From: Odontocerum albicorne | Taxonomy: Eukaryota; Arthropoda; Insecta; Trichoptera; Odontoceridae | DNA: 64,000 bases | NCBI GenBank assembly: GCA_949825065.1 | Contig: OX463856.1 | Span: forward strand, 1,278,702 to 1,342,701 | Direction: 5' to 3' | Shown here: one piece after another, positions 11,980 to 21,445 of the stretch | Layout of the letters: each line of letters opens with the position of its first letter | How positions within the stretch are numbered: position 1 is the stretch's first letter | Notes under the pieces: model-generated | Databases searched by the model: none | The model's input: only the letters and a program-made list of their open reading frames with translations | What the model was told of the DNA's origin: nothing | Translations under genes and position numbers: made by a program

Positions 11980-13202
11980 CTTGAGGTACGTCGTCGAGCT
12001 TGGACGGTATAATTTGAATTTTTATGTTTTTTTTTCTCCTTTCTTTCTTCTTTTGGTACTAGAATAATTTGTGCATTACTGTATTGTATACTGTGTATTT
12101 GAATTTTATGTTTTTTTTCTTCTTTTTTTTCTTTTTTCGATTTGAATATCTTGTGCATTACTTTATTGTATACTGTGTATTTGAATTTTATGTTTTTTTT
12201 CTTCTTTTTTTTTTTTTTTTTTTCGATTTGAATATCTTGTGCATTACTTTATTGTATACTGTGTATTTGAATTTTATGTTTTCTTCTTTCTTTTCTTCCT
12301 TTTTTTTATTCGAAATTTTGTGCATTATTGTATCGTATACGGTGTATAATTTTGTTATATTATTTTGATTAACTGCGTATAACTCGGTAAAGAATTGAAA
12401 GCAATTCAGGACCGTTAAAACGACAAAGCATAGGCTTTGTACTTCAGTCAAGTCGGTCGGGCGGAAATTGATTCGAGTACCGTTTGTTTGGCGGTCATTT
12501 TGTGTATGAGTTGAGGATTTTATTTATTAATTAAATAAAATATAATAACCAACTAATAACGTGCGGTTGATAAAAGCTGTGCGAGTGTAGGTAGTTATTT
12601 TCTAAAATTAGAAAAAATCGAGTTGAGCGTAGTTTTACGAGGAGTATAATCTCGAATTTGGCCGGTAATCGGATAGGCAGAGCTAGTGGAACGCCATAGT
12701 TTCTTGTGATTGGCCGGGTGATTAGCAGCTGATAGAAGTTCCTTGTTGCATTGGCAAGGAATAATTCGTTACGTTTTCTTTCTGGTTGGATAGAGTTAGT
12801 GGCGTATTCCGGAGTTTGGATCGCTTTGAAGATTTTTAAATCATCAACAAAAAATAGAATATTTAGAGCACTAAGTTTGCCAACTATAACATTATTCGTT
12901 CAGAGCCGTCCGGCTGTTTCGCTAATTAAGTTTGACGAATATTAGCTGTCGTACATCTGGTCGGCGAGATTAGTAGTAGACCGGTGTTATAATAGCGTGG
13001 CCGGGTGATCGAACTTATTGAATTATTCTATTTTAGGCCTTTAAGGTAGAGTTGTTTTCTTCGATTACATGCGATTGGAATTTCTGGTGAAGGCTATTCC
13101 TGAGATTGGGAACGCGTATTAATAACAGCGTGGCCTAGAGTCTTTGGGATTTCCAATCTTTCAGATAGAACTCTCACCCTGCTAGCTGAGGATAAGTCCA
13201 CA
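11980..13202 (+). other. Gypsy untranslated leader with a T-rich tandem repeat
   Basis: About 1.2 kb between primer site and gag. From 12,005 to 12,355 there are four units of about 82-86 bp. Each has a poly-T tract interrupted by C, then gtgcatta, then gtatactgtgtatttgaatt; gtgcatta lies at 12071, 12153, 12239 and 12320. The long frames over the T-tracts are composition artefacts. The remaining leader has no coding evidence. Confidence 0.7.
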
Positions 13203-14319
13203 ATGAGTCCTATTGACAATATTACGAGTGCAACTAAGGAGAGATTGATTGGGGAATTGATGGAGAGGGGAATCACTCCGGGTAACAAACTCCCCAGGTT
13301 GCGTCGGCAAGCATGGAACTACAATCGGGGCCTCGTTCACTCTCCTACAGAAGAGGTTATATTGCCTCAAAGGTCTAAGGCACATGTTAATTTGAGAGGA
13401 GCCCCGGAATTTTCTATGGAACTGGTTTCCGGAGCGACAGCCCCTCGTTCGGACTCTTCCTTGCCATTTACCGGGTCTTGCCCTTCAAGAGACTTGGAAA
13501 TGTTGCCGTCTCATGGCGCTAGAGGTAATCAATTACCTCCATTAAATATCAATTTTTCATCGTGGCCAGTGGATCCGTTTAATGGCTCGGGTAGCGTACG
13601 TCAGTTTTTGGTTAGGCTCGAGGAAATAGCACACGCACGTAGGTTCGATGTAGACTCTCTCTCCCGTCCTACCTGAATTTTTGCGCGACAGAGCCCTGAC
13701 CTTTTTCAGGATTACGTATAGGAACCCTATGAGATGGGCTACATTGAAGGCACATTTTTTGGAGAGGTTCGAATCTGAGAGTTTTATGATAGATAGAAAG
13801 CTGGATATTTGGGCATCCAAGCAGGGTCACGAAGAATCTTCCACCGATTATATCTCCCGAATTTTGGAGGTAAACAGTACACTGGACTCTGCCTTGACGG
13901 AGGTGGAGCTGTTACAGGTGTTCAAGAGAGGGCTTCACGTTAGGTTTAGCTCAGTCCTTGTCAGTACGCGGCCTTCGTCAGTACGAGAGATGGAAAGAGT
14001 ATGTGCCTCTTTCGAACAAATGAACAGGAGTGGTGAGGTATCACCCCGGCCGCTGCAGATGCAGCCAAGGGTAAGGGCACGTGTGTCATCCGTCTCACAG
14101 AAGGGTATCGGTAGAGGGCCGACCTTGTTGAGGTGTTTCTTGTGCAATCTTCCGCATCATATTGCCCGCGACTGTCCGCACAAACCACTTATCCAGAAGG
14201 AACCGGATAAGTCGCCAAGTAATCGCGTGAGGAGTCGTGCCGAGACTTCTAGACCTTTTACTTTGCTGACGGATACTTCGCGTCCGCCGCCGAGCTTCTT
14301 AATTCCAAAAAACAGATAG
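13203..14319 (+). pseudogene. gag: Gypsy gag (frameshifted)
   Basis: The first part starts at ATG 13203 and runs to a stop at 13676. A second frame (13,681-14,319) continues the same protein after a frameshift near 13,673. The second part has the capsid-like stretch RWATLKAHFLERF and a zinc knuckle CFLCNLPHHIARDC at 14134-14175 (C-X2-C-X4-H-X4-C), which binds element RNA in the particle. The leader and primer site lie directly upstream. The pol frame overlaps its end. The break makes a full-length Gag unlikely from this copy. Confidence 0.85.
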
Positions 14320-14765
14320 GGGACCAACCCGGTCAAGGTAATTCGGAACTAGGGGGTTGGTCAAAAACAATAGAATTAGGAAATAATAGCCGTAACCTTA
14401 GTGCCATAGAAATTTCAAATGCAAGGGATGAGAGACCCTATCTTCATTGCGAAATTCAGGGCTCACCATTTAGGGCGTTGCTAGATTCAGGGGCAGCAAT
14501 TAACGTAATAGGGGGTAATTTGTACAAGAATTTTAAGGACTTACGGTTTATTATGCGAACTACTGAGGGAGTCGTTCACACGGCTGATAGTCAGGGACAT
14601 CGGGTGCTGGGTACGATCCAGTTGCCTTTACATTATGATCACCAAACTGTGTTGGTGGAATTCCAGGTAGTTCCTTCTTTAGATACTTGCTTGGTGCTCG
14701 GTATTCCCTTTTTGAAGCGTTCCGGGCTTACGCCGAAATTGTTTTCTCATTCGAGTAGGAGTTAA
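14223..14765 (+). pseudogene. pol: Gypsy pol: aspartic protease
   Basis: This frame is open from just after a TAA at 14220-14222 and overlaps the end of gag in the -1 frame, as expected for Gag-Pol made by -1 frameshifting. The active-site motif LLDSGAAINVIGG lies at 14478-14516 and the second conserved motif CLVLGIPFLKRSG near 14,689. It would cleave the polyprotein in the particle. A stop at 14763-14765 cuts it off before the reverse transcriptase, so pol is interrupted here. Confidence 0.85.
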
Positions 14766-15172
14766 TGGCTCAATAATGCCTCCATTGTTCCGAAAAAGGA
14801 TGCTTCTGCTCGAATTGTATTGGACCCCGCAAACTAAATTCAGTGACGCAGTCGGACTGTTATCGGTTACCTAACATTAACCGAATTCTCGATAATCTTC
14901 GAGATACGCGCTACCTCACTGCTTTAGATCTGAGCCATGAGTTTTGGCTAATGCCATTAAGCAAAGAGTCTAAATGTAAGACGGCATTCTTTGTAGAGGG
15001 CCGGGGACAATATCGGTTTGTGGTCACCCCATTTGGCTTAAAAAACATTCCTGCTGAGATGCAACGAATGATGGAACAATTGTTCGCCGATCAGGGTGAC
15101 CAGGGTTCTGTACCATGTTGGTTTAATAATATGCAAACAGGACTGAGAGTCTTGGAGATAATTAATTATTGA
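14766..15172 (+). pseudogene. pol: Gypsy pol: reverse transcriptase N-terminal fragment
   Basis: The frame at 14,843-15,172 carries RLPNINRILDNLRDTRYLTA, the LDLSHEFW motif with the first catalytic Asp, KTAFFVEGRGQYRFVVTPFG and LKNIPAEMQR. These are RT motifs of the Gypsy family in correct order. Sequence between the protease and this part is shortened and contains stops. The frame ends before the Y/F-x-DD box, so the copy lacks the catalytic core. No RNase H is recognised downstream. Confidence 0.88.
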
Positions 15173-16561
15173 CTTTATTGATCTCAGGTAAAGGCTTGAG
15201 AGTTATAATTCTTGTGTGTTTTTCCGTATCTTATTATCTGCCATGCATACATCTTATTATCCTGAATTGTATTTTTTTTGTTGCATTAATTATATTTATA
15301 ATTTCATTTCTGTTAGTATTGTATTGTATTTGTGCCTATGTATTGTATTTGGTATTGTGTCCCTTTGAGGTTGCCTTCTAGACGTACGGCTATAATTGTT
15401 ATGCCTGTGCGCGTATTAGGAAGCCGTACTACAGGGTTATACAAATCCGAATTTTGCGATGACGCGTACAAATGTCTAGGACATCTTACGTACCGCGACG
15501 AACTCAGGAGGGTTCCTAGTAGAGAGTAATACTGTAGAAGTTTCATAACCAGCGGTATGGTAAATAAGTTAGAATTTTACTCGTATTACCCGTATATTGT
15601 AGTTAGTTCAGTTTAATTTTCGAAACAACGCCTAGCCTTGCGGTAAGCTCGCCAGCCATAAGCTTCATGATACCGCAGATGTAATAGAAACCTAGATCGC
15701 TGATTAATTAGTACAAGTATGTCACCAAAGGACAAAAAACTTTGAATTTTTTTCTCTCACAAGGGTATTACCCACCCTGATTTTTAGAACGTCTACATAT
15801 ATAACGCGTTGTGACAACTTTAATGTGCTCGGGCAGGAAATCAGGGACCTTAGGGCACATGTCTGTATACAAGCGAGCGAGTATACCATGCAGTATTGAA
15901 GCATATGTTCGTTTAACCTCCTTCATCGGGAGTGGAGCATGTTTTCACGATGCTGGCCGTAGTATGAAGTTGGCAAATTGTTTAAACTTCATCTTTGGGA
16001 TGGCGTCATCGAAAACTTTTAGTTAAAGGTATATGAGGAATAAATATCCCCGCCGTGATCCGCATCATATAAGTCCAGCTGAGGGTGACGAGGCAAGTCC
16101 CCTCTGCTGAAAGTTAGTGGATTCCTAGAATCATATGATATCACGGATAAAGGTTAGCAACGTTAATTTCCATCCGCAGAAGACTAGTATAGGAGAGGTT
16201 TAATTCATCATTAATTACGTGTTCGTCAAGTGGTTTAGAGTGAACCAATGTGAGTGATGCGAACACCTAGGGAAGGATTTGTTCATGCCTCAATGATGCT
16301 GTGAGAATAGCAAGATGAGTTCACCTTTCTTCTCATCGGCATAATCTCTACCCTGCCCCTCATGGATCGTTCCCCGAATAGAGGGGCCGTGCCGGAAGAA
16401 CGTTTTGTTCGCACTTTTTGCAATAACTAATGGTATAAGGCAAAGGGAACAACCTTTAGGTTAAAAGTACAGATAGGTTGTGGCAGGCTGGAAGCTAAGC
16501 GCTGCTTGGTGTAGTTTACACCTAGGTTATAAACCACCTAGTTGGACAGATGGTATAGAGA
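15173..16561 (+). other. Eroded Gypsy interior, no domain recognised
   Basis: This lies between the RT fragment and the integrase tail, where about 2 kb of RT, RNase H and integrase would be expected; only 1.4 kb is present and no motif is firm. Either a large internal deletion or replacement by unrelated DNA is likely. Several frames of 60-77 codons have no family features. Confidence 0.5.
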
Positions 16562-16732
16562 GGGTATTTTAGCCAATCAAACGCTGGGCGATATTTCAGC
16601 AACAAATTAGCGCCCCGATTTGTCAAGTGTGTGGTCACAAGGAAAATTTCCGACACAATATATAAACTGTCTGACCTGAAGGGGAAAGTGGCAGGTAAAT
16701 TTCGCGTCAAAGACATCGCCAAGGTGGAATAA
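16562..16732 (+). pseudogene. pol: Gypsy pol: integrase C-terminal end
   Basis: One short frame reads GRYFSNKLAPRFVKCVVTRK and then ISDTIYKLSDLKGKVAGKF before ending in DIAKVE and a stop. This is the C-terminal beta-barrel region of a Gypsy integrase ('F..KLAPRF.GP..V...S..VY.L.D'), which helps bind DNA ends. It is cut off upstream by a TAG at 16556-16558. It shows that pol once extended to here and that its catalytic middle was lost. Confidence 0.75.
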
Positions 16733-17212
16733 GGGCTCCATTACGGTGAATTGACGCGAGAGCTGCCGTGGCACTTGTGGTAATTCAGTTTTACCAAATT
16801 AGGTTTCCATGTTCCAAGAAAAAAAATATGGTGGCGCTCAATAGACCATGTGCTGGACAATGAGTGGGGATTTTTTTTGCTGACAGCATAGCGTTTGTAT
16901 GCGCGTCGTTTAATAGAGCGTCGGCGCTCACTCCCTCATGATGTCACATTGGATACATCCTTATCAATTCCTTATCCTGTTCTATCAAGGGTCGCTCACC
17001 TGGCACTAGGTCGTATAGGTTGAATGGAAGGCAGCTCCATGATAGAGAATGAGTGGGGTTGCTACAGGGGTTTGGGAAGTGCTGCTGGGAAGTATGAATG
17101 AAAAGGATTTGGTGCGTGCTTTGGTGGGGGGGCTTTCGATGGGATATCCTTTAATTGTGAGGCTTCGGCCAATGATTTTTATTTTTTCTTTTTCCATGTT
17201 TTTATTGTGTAT
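16733..17212. other. No gene recognised (Gypsy 3' region)
   Basis: Between the integrase end and a GC-rich minisatellite. No envelope-like frame, signal peptide or membrane segment is seen. Confidence 0.45.
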
Positions 17213-18110
17213 TGTCAGTCCGGTCTAGGTGGGCAGGCGTCCGTGACGCCATCGGTACACGGAGGTGCATAGTATGGTATGACTACGTCATGCACATCTT
17301 GGCTCCGCCCGTTGGTTCTGCGGCCGTCGCACCGACGACAGAGGTGGGTGCTCGTGGACCATTGGTACAAGGACGTCCATAGTAGTGTGTATGGACTCCG
17401 CCCTTTGGGTCTGCAGGCGTCGCACTGGTGACAAAGGTTTTATTGTCAGTCCGGTCTAGGTGGGCAGGCGTCCGTGCTTCTGCGGCCGTCGCACCGACGA
17501 CAGAGGTGGGCGCTCGCGGCACCATTGGTACAAGGACCTCCATAGTAGTGTGTATGGACTCCGCCCTTTGGGTCCGCAGGCGTCACACTGGTGACAAAGG
17601 TTTTATTGTCAGTCCGGTCCAGGTGGGCGGGCGTCCGTGGCGCCATCGGTACCCGGACGTAGGTAGCATGGTGTGGGGACATCATGCGTATCTTGGCTCC
17701 GCCCGTTGGTTCTGCGGCCGTCGCACCGACGACATAGGTGGGCGCTCGTAGGCACCATTGGGACAAGGACGACCGTAGTTTTGTGCGTGGACAACGTGTA
17801 CAACTTGGCTCCGCCCTTTGGGTCCGCGGGTGTCGCACTGGTGACAACGGTTGTGGAGTAGGCTCCAACCAATCAGCGAAAGGCTTACGGATGGCCTATA
17901 TACATCCAGTGGAGGCTTACGGATGGCCTATATGCATCCAGTGGGGGTTGTTGAGTGTGACTCCAACCATGGGCGTCATGAACCCAAATTGGCATGTGCT
18001 CCCGGTCTAGGTGGACGCTCATGGCACCATCGGTGCCCGGATAACCATGGTATTTTATGGATCATGCGAGTTTTGGCACCGTCCGTGATGTGTGTGGGCG
18101 TCACACTGAC
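17213..18110 (+). repeat. GC-rich minisatellite inside the Gypsy element
   Basis: Imperfect long units start with tgtcagtccggtc at about 17,213, 17,445 and 17,608; a partial unit (cggtctaggtggacgctc) begins near 18,003. Each unit contains two half-units sharing cgtcgcac..gacgacagaggt, gcaccattggtacaaggac and ggctccgccc modules. The array is CpG-rich, in sharp contrast to its surroundings. Frames of up to 140 codons over it follow from the repeat and are not genes. Confidence 0.85.
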
Positions 18111-18533
18111 GACTCTGGCTAGCACGAGAATTGGCACTAAAGGGATGACGATCCCCGAGGTGATGATATTATAAACACATATTTGCTGTATTGTATAACC
18201 AAGTGTAACTGTTTCTTGTCGGTTTTTAGACCTGGAGGAGGCCTATAGTCAGATGTCGCACCTTATGAGTGGTGTCTCAGGGCCGTGTAATGAAAAATTG
18301 TATGTTAAATGTGTCTTATATAGTCTCATTATTGATATCGCCAGACTTGCATCTTGCAATATCAAAGATCACCAGACAAGCTGGAGGAAACTCACCTTGC
18401 TTCCTTAATTTAAGTGATTAGGTTAAGAAACTAAATCAGTGCCCCTAAAAAGTGCAGACTATCGGATCCGGTTCTGGGGAAGCCGTTGTGAACTAACATA
18501 ATTACTATTAAGTAACTTGATCTGTTTTTGGGC
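18111..18533. other. No gene recognised
   Basis: Transition from the GC-rich array to AT-rich sequence, with no motif. Confidence 0.4.
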
Positions 18534-18780
18534 ATTACTCTTGTGAGTGTGTTGCCTTTGTAATCTTAAATGTTTGTACATTTTTCTATTGTAAATTAAT
18601 AAGAATTATTATGTGTAACCATGCTGTAGAGAAGGCGATAGTATCTGTTCTTGAACATTACTCTTGTGACTGTGTTGTCTTTGTTATCCTAAATGTTGTA
18701 TGTTTCTTTTTTTTTGTAAAAATAATAATAAGACTTATTATGTGTAACCATGTTGAGGGGAAGGCGATAATTGATGTTCT
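18534..18780 (+). repeat. 123-bp direct repeat, two copies
   Basis: attactcttgtga(g/c)tgtgttg begins at 18,534 and again at 18,657. Both copies continue through a poly-T/A stretch to ttattatgtgtaaccatg(c/t)tg and aaggcgata. Confidence 0.75.
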
Positions 18781-19563
18781 CCTGTATTGTGCCTTGCTCT
18801 ATAAAATGTTTAACTGTTTCCAGGTGTTCTTAGATAGGGAAGCCCTGAGAGTTAGTTTTTCGTGGTTTCCTACTCTTTTCGCAAATGCAGGGGCTTATTA
18901 AATCGTCCACGAGCGTATCCGGCATGACCCAGTAACGTCATGCCCTTTAGCATAGTATCTAATCCTTGTTTCGGCGAGCAGGTGTATGACCAATTGACAC
19001 AGGGCCGTAATCAGTACTTGAATTATTTTTTTTTTTTTTTTAATTTTTTTTTCTTCAGTAACATAAAATGGAGTGTCAGGACTTGGGTACGGTCGACCAA
19101 TTAGTTTATTGCAGTTAAAAATAACCATTAAAAATAGTGAACCGGGAGAATCAGAACAAAGGAGAAGAGCTTCTATTGTAACATGGCTCAGTGTCAGATT
19201 TCTCTTCCCTTTTTTCAAAAGAATACAGAACGTTTGTCTTTGTAAAGATCTGTAATTGGTGTTCCGTCTTACGATCTGTTTTATTGCAGTCACAGATAAC
19301 TATTGTTACTAAGAAAAGAAAATAAAACTTTGCGCAAGATATATTTCGAGGGCGAAGGCGCTTTTATGATCGCGATTGTTAGGCGAGAAGAAAGGGTCAA
19401 AAATTTCTCTTCTCCTTTCTAAAGAAATACGTCGCGCTTAATTTATTACGGACATAGTTAAATATTGAATCAACGGGTGAGAAGACATAAAACACTTCAC
19501 TCGAAAAACATTTCAAAAGAAGTAACTATTGTCCCTTAAACAATTTAAGTGTCGCCTTTAGGG
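18781..19563. other. No gene recognised; region before the 3' LTR
   Basis: Contains a poly-T tract (about 19,025-19,060) and a purine-rich gcgagaagaaaggg near 19,383. The latter could be a displaced polypurine tract, but it is about 170 bp from the start of the shared LTR block, so I do not call it. Confidence 0.4.
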
Positions 19564-20684
19564 TTACCGGATGTTATACAAAAAGGATTCTCGACTTAAT
19601 TACGCTGTGAAAGTTTAAATAGACTATTCATTGGCAAAATAACGTTCAGCCGGACGAAAAGATTTATGATTTTTTTAACGGTCGCGAGGGACTTTCTATA
19701 GAGTTCCAAAATGGCGGAGCTTGGCTGAGATCGCTTAAATTAAGGGACCGCGATCTTCCCACATCCATTCTCGCCACGAAGTTGTCAAGTCAACATCATT
19801 TTCGTCTTGACGCTGTTCGCGAACTTGAACAAGCTTTTCTCACATTTGATTGTTCATTCTTATTTGATACAATTTGTCCGGTAAATTCTGGATAATCTAC
19901 AAACGGGGATCTTGTTTCACCTCAGTCTTTTGATTGAGCAGATTCTGGACTGTTGTCCAAACGACGATCTCGAGTTAGGCGTACAACTCATTCGCGGGTC
20001 AAAGTAACTGATTCTACCAGCAATATCGAGTGCGCGCCAGATTCGGGAGTCTTCCACACCGGACCGAGTCGTGTGGGTGTATTACGGCACGAATTGGCGG
20101 TCGGCAACCACTGAGGGAATTTCTTCACATCAGCGGCCCTGTAGTAACAGTATAAGGTCAGAGGGCCATATACGAGTCGACCTGGTCATACACTTGAAGC
20201 GGATCTGGGATAATACATGGTGTCTTGTATTGGAGTAAGATCAACCTTATTTATCCTCTTTTGCTTGTCATTTTATGGTGATAATTGAGTATTCTAGAGA
20301 TTGGCGATATCTAATCTTTGAGAATTGCACAATCCCGCAACGGACTGTTGTGAGATTACCCCTGATAATAAATTGCTTCGACTGCCTGTCCATCTGAAAG
20401 GCTAGCGGAGTAGCAGAGAGTAATCTGCCCATTTTGATTTTCCTGACGGAGTATCAGCTCGTCAGGATTAAATATATAACCAATTAACAGCAAATATGTG
20501 TTTCATTATGTATTTATACCTACCCAAGCACTGACGAATGCCTACCTCTTCCCACGACATCTTGAGATCTTATTGAGCCTTGTTTTACCTATACTGAGCT
20601 ACCGGAGTAAGAGTCATACATTCTAACACCCAGGCTTTTAGTAATCCAACAGAATTAATTAATTAAAGGGTTAAAAGTTTGAAA
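19564..20684 (+). repeat. Ty3/Gypsy 3' LTR block (longer than the 5' copy)
   Basis: Homologous to 11,232-11,960 and carries an extra 392 bp at about 20,026-20,417. The extra part includes aataaa (gataataaattgc near 20,369), a possible polyadenylation signal. The five differences from the 5' copy imply recent integration, or recent gene conversion between the LTRs. It ends in gtttgaaa and is followed at once by hAT transposase coding sequence. Confidence 0.88.
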
Positions 20685-21445
20685 GCTATCTTACAGATGA
20701 AACATTTCTTTATTGGTTGAGTTTTTTCCAAAAAATTATGCCACACTGTGATATTTTATTTAAACAATTGCAATTTAAGAATTTAGATCCCGTTATGATT
20801 CGTAACAATATCAGTGAGTTTGAAAAATGTGTTCAAAATGTGCGGAACTCCACGGATAATTTTTTTGAACCACCGACTAAACGAATAAAAACCTCAAAGT
20901 CAGTTATTTGTAAAGAAGTCTGCGATACAATTTTGTGTGAAATGAAACAACGTTTTGCATTCAGCAATCACTTAACTGCCGCAAAATTACTCTATTGCGA
21001 AAAATTTACTGAGTATAGGTCAAAATTTCCCGAACATGATTTTGTTTTGACGGTAAAAACATACGATTTTTTAAATAAAGTTCAATTAAAAGGTGAACTC
21101 AGTGCAATTTATGCTCGCGATGATTTTGCCAATGCTGATGGCGCTTTGTCTATTTTACAACTTTTTTATAATACTGGTTTACTAGAAGATTTTTCTCAGA
21201 CTGTAAAGTTAATTAAACTCGTATGCACTATTCCAATGACTTCTGTTGAGAGTGAAAGGTGTTTCTCTACGTTAAAAAGGATAAAATCATTTTTGAGAAA
21301 TACAATGAGCCAGGACAGACTGAATGCTTTATCAATATTAAGCATCGAAAAAGAGCTAATTCAGTCTATACCTGATTTCAACAAAAGGGCCATTGAGGTC
21401 TTCGCTAAACAAAAAGAGCGGAGAATAGAACTTCTCTATAAATAG
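20685..21445 (+). pseudogene. hAT-superfamily transposase, C-terminal fragment
   Basis: The frame stays open upstream of its first ATG and runs 10 bases into the LTR edge, where a TAA (20672-20674) closes it. The real N-terminus is therefore missing, and the Gypsy LTR marks the break. Residues such as YLTDETFLYWLSFF and MPHCDILFKQLQFKN belong to the ZMYM-like hAT group. The C-terminal dimerisation domain is intact: MTSVESERCFSTLKRIKSFL and a following SQDRLNALSILSIEKELI. There is no zinc-finger DNA-binding part and no first catalytic Asp. The stop is TAG at 21443-21445, and the zinc-finger frame begins directly after it. Confidence 0.88.

Noticed and set aside
12069..12451. Hydrophobic and Lys-rich frames (87-99 codons) in the Gypsy leader
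   Set aside because: Poly-F and poly-K runs come from T/A tracts in the tandem leader repeat.
17428..17872. Several overlapping frames of 87-140 codons
   Set aside because: All follow the GC-rich minisatellite unit; no domain and no conserved start.
16733..19563. An env gene in the Gypsy element (errantivirus type)
   Set aside because: No long frame, signal peptide, furin-like site or membrane anchor can be seen. The region is a minisatellite plus AT-rich DNA.
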